Shown here: positions 1 to 13,196 of the stretch, in pieces | How the letters are laid out: each line of letters starts with the position of its first letter | Position numbering within the stretch: the stretch's first letter is position 1 | DNA from: Peribacillus sp. FSL P2-0133 | GTDB lineage: Bacteria > Bacillota > Bacilli > Bacillales > DSM-1321 | Assembly: GCF_037975445.1 (NCBI RefSeq) | Contig: NZ_CP150254.1 | Span: forward strand, 804,001 to 868,000 | Length of the DNA: 64,000 nucleotides | Direction of reading: 5' to 3' | Notes under the pieces: generated by a model | Seen by the model: only the letters and a program-made list of their open reading frames with translations | Databases searched by the model: none | What the model was told of the DNA's origin: nothing | Position numbers and translations under genes: made by a program

Positions 1-1180
1 CATGATTCCGTGCATTTGAACTTGCTAACGTTTGAACCGTAAATTTATTGGCATCGACTTTTTCGGCGATTGCTTCAAAGCCTTGATTATTCCCTTTGAC
101 CAAGAGTGTGATTTCCTCAAGTTTCTCATCAGCGAAAGCAAGGGCCTGTTTCACTTCTTTTGAAAGTGCGGTTTCATTCCGAACGGTCACTGGGACATGA
201 AGCAGGGAACAAGAGGGCTGAAGCCAGATTTGGTCTTCGGCTACCTTTTTCTTAAGAGTCTCAATTAATTGAATTTTTTTCGATAAATCAGATAGCCAAA
301 TGTTTTTTCCGTCAATCACACCTGCAGCAAGCACTTTGTCCTTTGGGAAGCCGAATGCTTCAAGATTACTTAGATTCCTCCCTTTATCATGTACAAAATC
401 AAGACCGATTCCTTGGACTTTTAATTCGATGACTTCTTGGTAGTGTTCCACGGCATCAAAGTATGTTTGTAGCATGATGTTCAGGTTTGGTGCTGCTTCA
501 TTCAGCTTTTCATATAGGTAAGTAACAGTTTGCATATCATCCTTGGAAATGGATGAAACAAGAGAAGGTTCGTCCATTTGTACCCACTTCACGCCTTCTT
601 GCTCCAACTCCCGCAGGATTTGCGTGTATAGGGGAAGCAAGCTCAGGATGATACTAGGGATCTCTTGTTTATTGAAGCCTTTGGAAAGGGAGATGAAGGT
701 ATAAGGTCCAATCAACACGGGCTTCGTTTCAATCCCTAGCTTTTCCTTGGCTTCCCGATATGCTGCAAGTGGTTTATTTTCTGTTAAAGTCAGCTGTGGC
801 AGTTTTAATTCAGGGACAATATAGTGATAGTTCGTATTGAACCATTTCGTCATTTCGGAAGCGACTTGATCATTGTTTCCGCGAGCCATTGAATAATATA
901 CGGAAAGGGGAACCCTACCGCCTTCATAGGCTGAATAACGTTCAGGAACAAGACCGAACATGACGGACATATCGAGCATTTGATCATAGAAAGTGAAGTC
1001 ATTGACAGGAATGATATCAATGCCCCGTTGCTTTTGTTTTTGTATGTTGCCTAAACGGATTGCCTTTAGTTGTGCCGTAAATTCCGCTTCATCGATTTTA
1101 CCTGACCAGTAAGCTTCCAATGTACGTTTCCATTCACGATCTTCCCCGATTCGTGGGTAACCCAAACTACTGCTTTTCAA
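1..1180 (-). CDS. metE: Cobalamin-independent methionine synthase, N-terminal half (partial)
   Basis: Transfers the methyl group from 5-methyltetrahydropteroyltri-glutamate to homocysteine in the last step of methionine synthesis, in the cytoplasm. The visible ~393 residues are the N-terminal barrel of the two-barrel family (usual length about 760). They open with SLGYPRIG followed by REWKRTLEAYW, as in B. subtilis MetE; the zinc-binding C-terminal half lies outside the window. An ATG at 1189 abuts the AGGAGG directly, so the TTG at 1180, nine bases downstream of it, is the better-spaced start. The reading frame is open to the window edge. Control is by the cobalamin riboswitch and terminator just upstream, which fits an enzyme needed only when B12 is scarce. 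Confidence 0.95.
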   Translation of the reverse strand, partial: MKSSSLGYPRIGEDREWKRTLEAYWSGKIDEAEFTAQLKAIRLGNIQKQKQRGIDIIPVNDFTFYDQMLDMSVMFGLVPERYSAYEGGRVPLSVYYSMARGNNDQVASEMTKWFNTNYHYIVPELKLPQLTLTENKPLAAYREAKEKLGIETKPVLIGPYTFISLSKGFNKQEIPSIILSLLPLYTQILRELEQEGVKWVQMDEPSLVSSISKDDMQTVTYLYEKLNEAAPNLNIMLQTYFDAVEHYQEVIELKVQGIGLDFVHDKGRNLSNLEAFGFPKDKVLAAGVIDGKNIWLSDLSKKIQLIETLKKKVAEDQIWLQPSCSLLHVPVTVRNETALSKEVKQALAFADEKLEEITLLVKGNNQGFEAIAEKVDANKFTVQTLASSNARNH

Positions 1181-1213
1181 AATTCCCATCCTCCTACATT
1201 CATTTTATTGAAC

Positions 1214-1262
1214 AATAAAAAAAGCATCCCCAACCGTCAAAAGAGAAAGTTAGAAATGCTTA
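1214..1262 (-). terminator. Intrinsic terminator in the metE leader
   Basis: On the minus strand a 13-bp stem (arms 1249-1261 and 1222-1234, several G-U pairs) is followed by a run of T about 30 bases before the metE start codon. It sits between the cobalamin aptamer and the gene, so it is the likely expression platform: B12 binding should favour termination. Two short upstream hairpins at 1264-1310 may be alternative pairings. Confidence 0.8.
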
Positions 1263-1344
1263 AAATAAGAGGCATGCAGAATGCCCCTTACAATTATAAG
1301 GTCCCTAACACCTCCCTATCTCCCGTAGGTTAAAACAGTGTTGT

Positions 1345-1525
1345 CGAAATAGGCAGGTCTCCTGACTTAGGGATTATCATTAGCGGCGGCCTTCCCGATC
1401 CTTTGATCAGTGGCATATTGGATGGCGCTAACACTCCCATTACAGTGGCGGGACCGTGCCGGAATTACACCGGACTTCCCTTTTAATCCTAATTTAAAAT
1501 TAGGAACCTATTTCCACATATGAAA
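1345..1525 (-). promoter_or_regulatory. Cobalamin (B12) riboswitch upstream of metE
   Basis: Read on the minus strand, the segment contains the conserved core of the cobalamin aptamer in order: GGGAAGTCCGGTG, an AATTCCGGCACGGTCCCGCC stretch, CACTGTAA, and the closing AAGTCAGGAGACCTGCC. This is the B12-box layout of the AdoCbl-type riboswitch. The gene it controls is the B12-independent methionine synthase; in B. subtilis metE is instead under a SAM (S-box) riboswitch. The remaining 1526-1772 stretch up to the K+ channel is AT-rich and shows nothing clear beyond a possible minus-strand promoter. Confidence 0.95.
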
Positions 1526-1772
1526 TTTTACAAAACCTGCCTTTATAAACTGTTTGCAGGCCGAAGATTTTTAAAATAAAAACTATTATAAAAATTTAGA
1601 CAATCTTAACATATCCGACCAAAAGGGTCAACATGGAAAAAAAGATTCGGGAAAAGAATCAGTTTATTGAGTGTGTTGTTGATAAGTATGAGGTCTGTAC
1701 CTAAAAAAGAATATATTGTTTGGACAGGGAGTATGTATAGAGAGAGTGGCGTTTTGAAATGGGGCGTGGGGG

Positions 1773-2192
1773 ATGACTTTCTACATCTTGATTGCAGGAA
1801 TCATTTTTTGCATGGTGATGAGCATTCGTACGTTATTTCTTGTTGAGTCGGGAGGAAAGAAGTTTTCTCTGGAGGATATGCTGTGGCTTGGCAATTTATA
1901 TGCGACGATATTGGTTGGATTTGCACTGATTTATTTATTATACGAGCTTCAGAATCATTCGGTGATTCTTGATATGGGCAATCGGTTGGATGGCACTTTC
2001 TATGAACAGTTGAAGACTTCCTTTTACTTCAGTGCGATGACGATGTTTTCTGTAGGGTATGGAGATATAGCCCCGATTGGCATGGGCAGGATGATAGCTA
2101 CCATTCAGGCTTTCATCGGGTATACACTGCCAGCAGCGTTCGTAATTCGGACAGTTATCGATTTGGAGCAGAAAGATAGGAAGGGTAAATGA
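1773..2192 (+). CDS. Small two-transmembrane potassium channel subunit
   Basis: Predicted K+ channel of the Ion_trans_2 class in the cell membrane. A hydrophobic N-terminal segment (about residues 2-17), a second helix (about 40-58), a pore loop with the selectivity filter SVGYGD at 93-98, and a last helix (about 105-127) are visible. At 139 residues it ends right after the last helix, so it has no RCK/TrkA-N regulatory domain, unlike many bacterial K+ channels of the YugO type. A GTGGGGG stretch before the ATG serves as ribosome binding site. The next gene starts 62 bases downstream on the same strand and may be co-transcribed. Confidence 0.85.
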   Translation: MTFYILIAGIIFCMVMSIRTLFLVESGGKKFSLEDMLWLGNLYATILVGFALIYLLYELQNHSVILDMGNRLDGTFYEQLKTSFYFSAMTMFSVGYGDIAPIGMGRMIATIQAFIGYTLPAAFVIRTVIDLEQKDRKGK

Positions 2193-2254
2193 AAGTTGTG
2201 TTTCTTTCGATTATTGGGTACTCTTACCATAATGAAAGAAATGGAGGGTTCAAT

Positions 2255-2725
2255 ATGACTGTTAAAATTGGAGAAAAAGCACCTGATTTCAAACTCCCTG
2301 CAAACAATGGTGAAATAGTTTCCCTATCGGATTTTAAGGGGAAAAATATTGTTTTATATTTTTATCCAAAAGACATGACGCCAGGTTGCACGACGGAGGC
2401 CTGTGATTTCCGGGACCATAATGAGCAATTCGAGGAATTGAACGCGGTCATCATTGGTATTAGCCCAGATCCAGCGGCACGTCATGAAAAATTCATCGAA
2501 AAACATGGATTGCCTTTTCTGCTGCTGGCTGACGAGAATCATGAAGCGGCCGAATCATTTGGTGTGTGGCAATTGAAAAAGAACTTCGGCAAGGAGTATA
2601 TGGGCATTGAACGTTCAACTTTCCTGATAGATAAGGCTGGTAAGGTAGTCAAAGAATGGCGTAAAGTAAAAGTCAAAGGCCACGTCGAAGAAGCGCTTGA
2701 AACTCTTCGCGACCTCGAAAAATAA
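2255..2725 (+). CDS. bcp: Thioredoxin-dependent thiol peroxidase (peroxiredoxin Q/BCP)
   Basis: Reduces hydrogen peroxide and organic hydroperoxides using thioredoxin. The 156-residue length is normal for BCP. The peroxidatic cysteine is Cys45 in TPGCTTEAC and Cys50 in the same motif is the likely resolving cysteine. An open frame extends upstream to 2189, but the ATG at 2255 follows GGAGGG at the right distance and gives the family N-terminus MTVKIGEKAPDFKLP. It is the counterpart of B. subtilis ygaF, which also lies shortly upstream of perR, consistent with a peroxide-defence neighbourhood. The downstream aminopeptidase begins 11 bases after its stop. Confidence 0.93.
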   Translation: MTVKIGEKAPDFKLPANNGEIVSLSDFKGKNIVLYFYPKDMTPGCTTEACDFRDHNEQFEELNAVIIGISPDPAARHEKFIEKHGLPFLLLADENHEAAESFGVWQLKKNFGKEYMGIERSTFLIDKAGKVVKEWRKVKVKGHVEEALETLRDLEK

Positions 2726-2736
2726 GGGACAGGCAG

Positions 2737-3843
2737 ATGAAGGATGAGCGAATAACGAAGCTTGCAGCCAGGCTGATTCATCATTCGATACAAACACAGC
2801 CAAAAGAGAGAATCCTCATACGAGGGCATATCAACACGAAACCGTTATTGAAAGAGCTGATTGATGAAATATACAGAGTGGGTGCTTATCCATATGTAGA
2901 ACTCGAAGACGATGAGATAAGCCGCCACCTGTTACAAGGGAATGTGAAGGAACAACTTGACACATCTTCGCAATGGGCTCTGAAGAAATATACGGATATC
3001 GATGCAGTCATCATCATCACAGGGGAAGAAAACGATGTGGAAATGACTGATGTTCCCATCGAGAGGCACCGTCTTCAAGGGGAGGCTATGAATTCCCCCA
3101 CTCTTTTCTATGTAAACAACCGACGTTGGGTCTTACTTAATTATCCCACCAACGCATCAGCGCAAAAAGCCGGCATGACCTTCAACAGGTACCAAGACTT
3201 TCTGTTGAACGTATGCACCATGGATTACGGGAAAATGGAGGCGGCCTTGAAACCGTTAAAACAATTGATGGAACGGACTGACAAAGTCAGGATCGTTTCA
3301 CCAGGGACAGATTTGACCTTTTCCATTAAAGGTATGCCGGCCATCATATGTGCCGGAAAAAAGAATTTACCGGATGGGGAAGTGTTTACAGCACCCATAA
3401 AAGATAGTCTCAATGGAAGGATATCCTTCAACACACCCACAACCTATGAAGGAATCACCTTTAGTGACATAGAATTAAACTTGGAAAAGGGAAAAATCAT
3501 TAAAGCAACTTCCAATCGTGACTCTGAAATGAACCAAATTCTGAATATTGATGAAGGGTCCCGGTTTATCGGGGAGTTTGCAATTGGAATCAATCCATAC
3601 ATATTGGAACCTATGGACGATATATTGTTCGATGAGAAAATAACCGGGAGTCTGCACTTGGCTATTGGGCTTGCTTATGAAGAAGCGGATAATGGAAACC
3701 GATCATCGATACATTGGGATATGGTCTTGATCCAGCGTCCCGAATATGGGGGCGGTGACATCTATTTTGACGACGTCCCGATTAGAAGGGATGGCGTTTT
3801 CATTTTGCCGGAATTACATGCATTAAACCCAAATTCTTATTAA
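2737..3843 (+). CDS. M29-family metallo-aminopeptidase
   Basis: Broad-specificity aminopeptidase of the AmpS/PepS (thermophilic aminopeptidase) family with a two-metal centre. The 368-residue protein shows the family C-terminal signature: GEFAIGIN near residue 281, GSLHLAIG near 305, and SSIHWDM near 330, which supply the Glu, His and His/Asp metal ligands. The family usually runs 370-410 residues, so this is slightly short but complete. AAGGGA before the ATG is the ribosome binding site. It probably forms an operon with bcp (11-base gap) and is closed by the terminator immediately after its stop. Confidence 0.88.
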   Translation: MKDERITKLAARLIHHSIQTQPKERILIRGHINTKPLLKELIDEIYRVGAYPYVELEDDEISRHLLQGNVKEQLDTSSQWALKKYTDIDAVIIITGEENDVEMTDVPIERHRLQGEAMNSPTLFYVNNRRWVLLNYPTNASAQKAGMTFNRYQDFLLNVCTMDYGKMEAALKPLKQLMERTDKVRIVSPGTDLTFSIKGMPAIICAGKKNLPDGEVFTAPIKDSLNGRISFNTPTTYEGITFSDIELNLEKGKIIKATSNRDSEMNQILNIDEGSRFIGEFAIGINPYILEPMDDILFDEKITGSLHLAIGLAYEEADNGNRSSIHWDMVLIQRPEYGGGDIYFDDVPIRRDGVFILPELHALNPNSY

Positions 3844-3874
3844 AAAAGCCTTTTTTAATAAGGGTAAGGCTTTT
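3844..3874 (+). terminator. Terminator after the M29 peptidase
   Basis: AAAAGCCTT and AAGGCTTTT arms with a short loop, beginning directly at the stop codon; the second arm ends in four T. Confidence 0.75.
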
Positions 3875-3938
3875 GTCCAACTCAAAAAGGGGACACCTGA
3901 ATATGCTTTATTAAGGGAATACCTCCTCAAAGAAAGTT

Positions 3939-3967
3939 GCGCGGGACACATAGAGCCCGTGTTTTTT
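3939..3967 (+). terminator. Second hairpin with T-run, just upstream of the dehydrogenase
   Basis: GCGCGGG pairs with CCCGTGT across a nine-base loop and is followed by seven T. It lies about 30 bases before the next start codon, so it either backs up the previous terminator or acts as a leader terminator of the dehydrogenase. No known riboswitch core is visible in front of it. Confidence 0.6.
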
Positions 3968-3994
3968 TATGTTAATTAAAAGGGAGAGATAAAC

Positions 3995-4939
3995 ATGTTA
4001 ATACTTTCGACTGTCATTCCGAATGAAGGCATCCAAACGAAGATGATGGAAGCTTTTCCTGATTTGAACTTCATTTATCAAAAAGGATGGACTGATGGGC
4101 CGCTTCGTGAAGCGAAAATACTAATTACATATGGTGAAGACTTAACTGAAGAAATCATTGGGAAAGCGGCGAACTTGAAATGGATCATGGTCATGAGCGC
4201 AGGGATGGAATTAATGCCATTTAAAGCCATTGAGGAACGTGGCATTCTGGTGACCAACGCAAGAGGCATTCATAAAATCCCGATGGCCGAGTATACGATA
4301 GGGATGCTTTTGCAATATGAAAAGAAATTGAAACTGCTTATGAAGAATGAAAAGGAAGAATTGTGGGATAGAAAGATTGAAGTAGGAGAATTGAATGGCA
4401 AGACTATGCTCGTTATTGGTGTCGGTGCAATTGGAGGAGAGGTGGCTCGTCTTGGGAGAGCCTTTGGGATGACGACGGTGGGAGTGAACCGGAGCGGGAA
4501 GCCAGTGGAATCCATCGATCACCTTTATACTCTCGATAATTTATTGGAAGCCATACCGGGAGCCGATTATATCGTATCCGTCCTGCCAAGTACTGATGAA
4601 ACGAAGGGCCTTTTGGAAAAAGAGCACTTTAAAGCAATGAAAGAATCTGCAGTATTCGTGAATATTGGCCGCGGCGACCTGATTAACGATGAAGTGTTGA
4701 TCGAAGCCCTGGATGCCGGGGAATTGTCTCATGCCATCTTGGATGTATTTGATCCGGAACCTTTGGGAAAAGGGCATCCGTTTTGGAGGATGGAGAATGT
4801 CACAGTCACACCGCATCTATCAAGTAAAAGCGGAGAATATTTACCAAGAACCTTTGCCATTTTCGAAAAAAACATGCGTGAATACCTGAAAGCTGGAAAA
4901 GACTTTACCAACGTAATCGACTTAACTAGGGGATACTAA
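3995..4939 (+). CDS. D-isomer-specific 2-hydroxyacid dehydrogenase family protein
   Basis: NAD(P)-dependent oxidoreductase of the D-2-hydroxyacid dehydrogenase family; the substrate cannot be read from the sequence. The NAD-binding Rossmann loop is GVGAIG at residues 142-147. The catalytic Arg is in NIGRGD (about 226), the Glu in DVFDPEPL (about 255), and the His in TPHLSSKS (about 275). The length of 314 residues is typical. A good AGGGAGA ribosome binding site precedes the ATG. It stands alone, between terminator-like hairpins upstream and the perR promoter downstream. Confidence 0.88.
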   Translation: MLILSTVIPNEGIQTKMMEAFPDLNFIYQKGWTDGPLREAKILITYGEDLTEEIIGKAANLKWIMVMSAGMELMPFKAIEERGILVTNARGIHKIPMAEYTIGMLLQYEKKLKLLMKNEKEELWDRKIEVGELNGKTMLVIGVGAIGGEVARLGRAFGMTTVGVNRSGKPVESIDHLYTLDNLLEAIPGADYIVSVLPSTDETKGLLEKEHFKAMKESAVFVNIGRGDLINDEVLIEALDAGELSHAILDVFDPEPLGKGHPFWRMENVTVTPHLSSKSGEYLPRTFAIFEKNMREYLKAGKDFTNVIDLTRGY

Positions 4940-5013
4940 ACTCAATGCAAAAATGGTAAAGACTCAATGTGTTCATGAATAAACTAAAAAAGAATGGTTA
5001 AGCCATTGAATTA

Positions 5014-5060
5014 TTGACAAATTCAACGCATAAAAGGTACACTATTTATAAATATTACAA
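5014..5060 (+). promoter_or_regulatory. perR promoter with an overlapping PerR box
   Basis: TTGACA at 5014-5019 and TACACT at 5038-5043 are separated by 18 bases, a SigA-type promoter. Directly after the -10, 5046-5060 reads TTATAAATATTACAA, which matches the B. subtilis PerR box TTATAATNATTATAA at 12 of 14 defined positions. The box covers the predicted transcription start, so PerR should repress its own gene, as it does in B. subtilis. Confidence 0.8.
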
Positions 5061-5101
5061 TTTAAGAATTCATACTTAATGAGAAAAAGAGGTGGATGAC
5101 G

Positions 5102-5539
5102 GTGTCTGAAGTTCAGTTAAAAGAAGCGTTGGATTCCTTAAAAGATACCGGTGTAAGAATAACTCCTCAACGCCATGCGATACTTGAGTATTTGATAAGC
5201 TCCATGTCCCACCCTACCGCTGATGATATATATAAAGCGCTGGAAGGCAAGTTTCCGAATATGAGTGTGGCAACGGTTTATAACAACCTGCGTGTGTTCC
5301 GTGAGGTAGGTTTGGTAAAAGAACTTACGTATGGTGATTCTTCTGCAAGGTTTGATTTTGTGACGACGAATCATTATCATGTAATTTGCCAAACTTGCGG
5401 GAAAATTGTGGATTTCGATTATCCTGCATTGGATGAAGTCGAGCATTTCGCTGCACAAGTCACCGGTTTCAATGTTAGTCATCATCGGATGGAAATCTAC
5501 GGCGACTGTACGGATTGTGCGAAAAAAGAATCGCATTAA
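5102..5539 (+). CDS. perR: Peroxide-responsive repressor PerR (Fur family)
   Basis: Metal-dependent DNA-binding repressor that senses hydrogen peroxide by iron-catalysed oxidation of His ligands and controls peroxide-defence and iron genes. The sequence is nearly colinear with B. subtilis Per[17 protein letters not shown] winged-helix start, [16 protein letters not shown] recognition helix, [12 protein letters not shown] and DCTDCAKK zinc-site cysteine pairs, and the sensing His/Asp region at SHHRMEIYG. An ATG at 5096 touches the AGGTGG with no spacing, so the GTG at 5102 (spacing 6) is the likely start, giving 145 residues as in B. subtilis. A strong terminator follows. Likely autoregulated through the box at 5046-5060. 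Confidence 0.96.
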   Translation: MSEVQLKEALDSLKDTGVRITPQRHAILEYLISSMSHPTADDIYKALEGKFPNMSVATVYNNLRVFREVGLVKELTYGDSSARFDFVTTNHYHVICQTCGKIVDFDYPALDEVEHFAAQVTGFNVSHHRMEIYGDCTDCAKKESH

Positions 5540-5573
5540 AAAAAGTTCCTCCACTTGGTTGGAACTTTTTTTA
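5540..5573 (+). terminator. perR terminator
   Basis: AAAAAGTTCC and GGAACTTTTTTT arms around an 11-base loop directly after the perR stop codon. Confidence 0.9.
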
Positions 5574-5638
5574 TGTTATCAAAAAATGATACAATTGTTA
5601 ATGACTTCTTGAAAGGGAATTCAGCTAGCGGAATTCCT

Positions 5639-5992
5639 CTAGTCATGCAGGCTTTTCCGGTTATATTTTTCGTTGAATTCTTCGCCTTCCAACTTTTTGT
5701 CAAGTGTCAATGGTTCTTCACAATGCATGCAAATATCTACACGCCCTAGTATTTTTGTAGGTTTGCTGCAGTTAGGGCAGACAACCTGGATCGATTTTGT
5801 AGAAAGCATTCCAATCCAAAAATAAACCCCAGTGCTTGCGATGATGAATAAAAGGCCGAGCCCCATGAAAATCGTCATGACAACAGGATTCGTTTTGAAG
5901 AAAAGCCCAAGGTACATTACGATAAAGCCAATGAAAATCAAACTCAAAGCAAAAGTACGGATTTTATTGATTTTGCTAGAATATTTAGCCAT
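5639..5992 (-). CDS. ygzB: YgzB family (UPF0295) membrane protein
   Basis: Uncharacterised two-helix membrane protein of the UPF0295 family. Two hydrophobic segments are visible (about residues 13-33 and 38-62). They are followed by a zinc-ribbon-like pair, CPNCSKPTK and CMHCEEP, at about residues 72 and 92. The 117-residue length matches the family. It is convergent with perR and lies in the same place as ygzB in B. subtilis (perR-ygzB-ygxA). The function is unknown. Confidence 0.9.
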   Translation of the reverse strand: MAKYSSKINKIRTFALSLIFIGFIVMYLGLFFKTNPVVMTIFMGLGLLFIIASTGVYFWIGMLSTKSIQVVCPNCSKPTKILGRVDICMHCEEPLTLDKKLEGEEFNEKYNRKSLHD

Positions 5993-6167
5993 GGATTGTC
6001 CCTCCTAAAATATAAATTTAACTATAACATAAACCATGGATGGAACAAAAAAGAAATAAAGGATACATATTACTTTTGAATTGAAATAGTTTGGGGTAAG
6101 GGAAATAAGCAGGAATTTGAAGAGTTTTGTCGAAAATCTAAAAAAAAAGGTTTTGGAGGAATTTATG

Positions 6168-7043
6168 ATGGAAGATATCCTTCGCCCGATTTATCAAGAG
6201 CGAGCAAGTTTAAAATCTACACTTGGAATCTTGTTAATAGAAAAAAGAGATGATAATAGCCCGATCACCGATACATTTGACTACATCCTTTTTGTAATTG
6301 CAGACGAAGCCGAAGAGGCCGTGTTTTTAAAACATTACACTTACCAGGATAAAAAGGCAGCCTTGCATATCGTAAAGGAAGACCAGTTAAAAGAATGGCT
6401 CCTATTAGGCACGAACCGCAAAGTGGTTGACTGGATATATAACGGGAAGGTCCTTTTTGACCGGAATGAATATTTGGCCCGTTTGAAAACCGAAATCCGT
6501 GAGTTCCCCTTCTATGGAAGGAAGTTAAAGATGGGGATGGAATTCGCAAAGTTAATTCGCAGGTACATGGATGGGAAAAGCTTCTTTGAAAAAGGCCATC
6601 ATCTTGAGGCGTACAACCATATCGTTCATTCCCTGCATCACTTGGCCCGTTTGGAAATAATTGAACAAGGCTTTTATCCGGAGGTTACTGTCTGGAACCA
6701 AGTGAAGCATATGGAACCTGAAATCTTCAAGTTGTATAAAGAATTGATCAGCAGTGAGGAAACTCTCGAAAAAAGATTGGAGCTTCTATTCCTTGCGAGT
6801 GAGTTTCTTATTTATTCTAGGACGAATGCGGGTTCACAGCATTTGGTTGAAATAATGGGGACGAAAGAAGAACCGTGGACGATTGCGGAGCTAATGGAGC
6901 ATCCGGAATTAAAGTTTTATTCAGTAGACTTAGGTGTTTTATTGGAATATTTGATAGAGAAGAAGGTAATCGATGTTATCAAAGCGGAGACAAAAGGGCA
7001 CGAGGTATATCATCGGTTTTATCGGGTATCAAAAAACTTTTAA
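6168..7043 (+). CDS. ygxA: YgxA family nucleotidyltransferase-like protein
   Basis: Counterpart of B. subtilis YgxA, which sits directly upstream of the rrnD operon. The family is annotated as nucleotidyltransferase-like (an N-terminal nucleotidyltransferase-type fold, a helical C-terminal part) and has no proven reaction. The frame opens at 6117, but GGAGG at 6155-6159 points to the ATG pair at 6165/6168, giving the family start MEDILRPIYQERASLKSTL and 291 residues. No terminator separates it from the rRNA promoters, so read-through into rrn is possible. Confidence 0.85.
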   Translation: MEDILRPIYQERASLKSTLGILLIEKRDDNSPITDTFDYILFVIADEAEEAVFLKHYTYQDKKAALHIVKEDQLKEWLLLGTNRKVVDWIYNGKVLFDRNEYLARLKTEIREFPFYGRKLKMGMEFAKLIRRYMDGKSFFEKGHHLEAYNHIVHSLHHLARLEIIEQGFYPEVTVWNQVKHMEPEIFKLYKELISSEETLEKRLELLFLASEFLIYSRTNAGSQHLVEIMGTKEEPWTIAELMEHPELKFYSVDLGVLLEYLIEKKVIDVIKAETKGHEVYHRFYRVSKNF

Positions 7044-7061
7044 AAAAATGCAATTTTATTG

Positions 7062-7090
7062 TTGACCATTAATAATATAGGTGTTATATT
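7062..7090 (+). promoter_or_regulatory. Upstream rRNA operon promoter (P1-like)
   Basis: TTGACC at 7062-7067 and TATATT at 7085-7090 with a 17-base spacer, in the leader between ygxA and 16S. Confidence 0.55.
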
Positions 7091-7166
7091 AATACATGTC
7101 GCTGCGGGACATCAGCTTTCGCAGCTTCATCAAAACGAAAATAACTTAAAAAATTAAAAAAACATG

Positions 7167-7196
7167 TTGACAACGAAGTTGAAAACATGATAAGAT
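7167..7196 (+). promoter_or_regulatory. Downstream rRNA operon promoter (P2-like)
   Basis: TTGACA at 7167-7172 and TAAGAT at 7191-7196 with an 18-base spacer, followed by the rRNA leader. The paired arrangement with the 7062 promoter resembles the tandem P1/P2 of Bacillus rrn operons. Confidence 0.75.
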
Positions 7197-7320
7197 GTAA
7201 AAGTCGCTTACGAGGTAAACGACAACGAAATTGCTCTTTGAAAACTGAACAAAACAAAGCGCCAACGTTAAATTTTAAGTGAGCACACACTATCAAAAAA
7301 GCAAATGAGCAAGTCAAACA

Positions 7321-8879
<1,559 letters not shown>

Positions 8880-9048
8880 ATAATTACGAGAGCGCTTTTG
8901 TTTTGTTCAGTTTTGAATGAGTAATTCATTCAAATAGGAAAGAGAAGCATCACGATGTGATGGATTCTTTCTGCTTTGTTCCTTGAAAACTAGATAATAG
9001 ATAGAAGGCAATTAATTTTTTTCAAAGCATCTGTAAGACTTTTTTAAC

Positions 9049-11979
<2,931 letters not shown>

Positions 11980-12041
11980 AACGCTTTAAAAAAATGAAAT
12001 ACCTTCTTATTATCTAGTTTTGAAGGAATGAAAATTTCTTC

Positions 12042-12069
12042 TTGCATTTTCTCAAAAAGATGTTATACT
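12042..12069 (+). promoter_or_regulatory. Possible internal promoter before 5S rRNA
   Basis: TTGCAT at 12042-12047 and TATACT at 12064-12069 with a 16-base spacer lie in the 23S-5S spacer. If active it would drive 5S and the tRNA cluster independently of the main rrn promoters. Confidence 0.4.
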
Positions 12070-12097
12070 AATATATGTCTTGGAAATGCTAACAATG

Positions 12098-12213
<116 letters not shown>

Positions 12214-12222
12214 TTGTATTGT

Positions 12223-12297
12223 TCCGCAGTAGCTCAGTGGTAGAGCATTCGGCTGTTAACCGAACGGTCGTAGGTTCGAGTCCTACCTGCGGAGCCA
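12223..12297 (+). tRNA. tRNA-Asn (GTT)
   Basis: TCCGCAG/CTGCGGA acceptor stem, anticodon GTT in CTGTTAA, encoded CCA. First gene of a 15-tRNA cluster in the order of B. subtilis trnD. Confidence 0.97.
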
Positions 12298-12302
12298 TTA
12301 TT

Positions 12303-12394
12303 GGAGAGCTGTCCGAGTGGCCGAAGGAGCACGATTGGAAATCGTGTAGACGGGTAACCCTGTCTCAAGGGTTCAAATCCCTTGCTCTCCGCCA
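12303..12394 (+). tRNA. tRNA-Ser (GGA)
   Basis: Class II tRNA with a long variable arm, acceptor GGAGAGC/GCTCTCC, anticodon GGA, encoded CCA. Confidence 0.97.
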
Positions 12395-12403
12395 TTTTAT
12401 ACC

Positions 12404-12479
12404 TGGCCCGTTGGTCAAGCGGTTAAGACACCGCCCTTTCACGGCGGTAACACGGGTTCGAATCCCGTACGGGTCACCA
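12404..12479 (+). tRNA. tRNA-Glu (TTC)
   Basis: Anticodon TTC in CTTTCAC, acceptor TGGCCCG/CGGGTCA, encoded CCA. Confidence 0.97.
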
Positions 12480-12494
12480 TTAAGACAACATATT

Positions 12495-12570
12495 GGAGGA
12501 TTAGCTCAGCTGGGAGAGCATCTGCCTTACAAGCAGAGGGTCGGCGGTTCGATCCCGTCATCCTCCACCA
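12495..12570 (+). tRNA. tRNA-Val (TAC)
   Basis: Anticodon TAC in CTTACAA, acceptor GGAGGAT/ATCCTCC, encoded CCA. A roughly 100-base spacer to the next tRNA shows no further gene. Confidence 0.97.
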
Positions 12571-12674
12571 TTTTTCAATAAGAACAAGTTGTTTCTACAT
12601 AATGGGTTTGATTATTCATCCTATTGAAACGCTAAACACGAAAACTTGATTCCTAATAGCAACATTATTAACGT

Positions 12675-12748
<74 letters not shown>

Positions 12749-12753
12749 TCTAT

Positions 12754-12829
12754 GGTCCCGTGGTGTAGCGGTTAACATGCCTGCCTGTCACGCAGGAGAT
12801 CGCGGGTTCGATTCCCGTCGGGACCGCCA
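12754..12829 (+). tRNA. tRNA-Asp (GTC)
   Basis: Anticodon GTC in CTGTCAC, acceptor GGTCCCG/CGGGACC, encoded CCA. Confidence 0.97.
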
Positions 12830-12841
12830 TTTTCATTGTTT

Positions 12842-12917
12842 GGCTCAGTAGCTCAGTCGGTAGAGCAAAGGACTGAAAATCCTTGTGTCGGCGGTTCGAT
12901 TCCGTCCTGAGCCACCA
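12842..12917 (+). tRNA. tRNA-Phe (GAA)
   Basis: Anticodon GAA in CTGAAAA, acceptor GGCTCAG/CTGAGCC, encoded CCA. Confidence 0.97.
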
Positions 12918-12924
12918 TAGTAGT

Positions 12925-13000
<76 letters not shown>

Positions 13001-13016
13001 TGTTTCATCCATATGC

Positions 13017-13100
13017 GGAGGGGTAGCGAAGTGGCTAAACGCGGCGGACTGTAAATCCGCTCCTTAGGGTTCGGCAGTTCGAATCTGCCCCCCTCCACCA
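13017..13100 (+). tRNA. tRNA-Tyr (GTA)
   Basis: Class II tRNA with variable arm, anticodon GTA in CTGTAAA, encoded CCA. Confidence 0.97.
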
Positions 13101-13106
13101 TCTTAT

Positions 13107-13180
13107 AGGGGTATAGTTTAAAGGTAGAACAGAGGTCTCCAAAACCTCCAGTGTGGGTTCGAGTCCTACTACCCCTGCCA
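13107..13180 (+). tRNA. tRNA-Trp (CCA)
   Basis: Anticodon CCA in CTCCAAA, acceptor AGGGGTA/TACCCCT, encoded 3' CCA. Confidence 0.97.
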
Positions 13181-13196
13181 ATTTTAATCTTATAAT

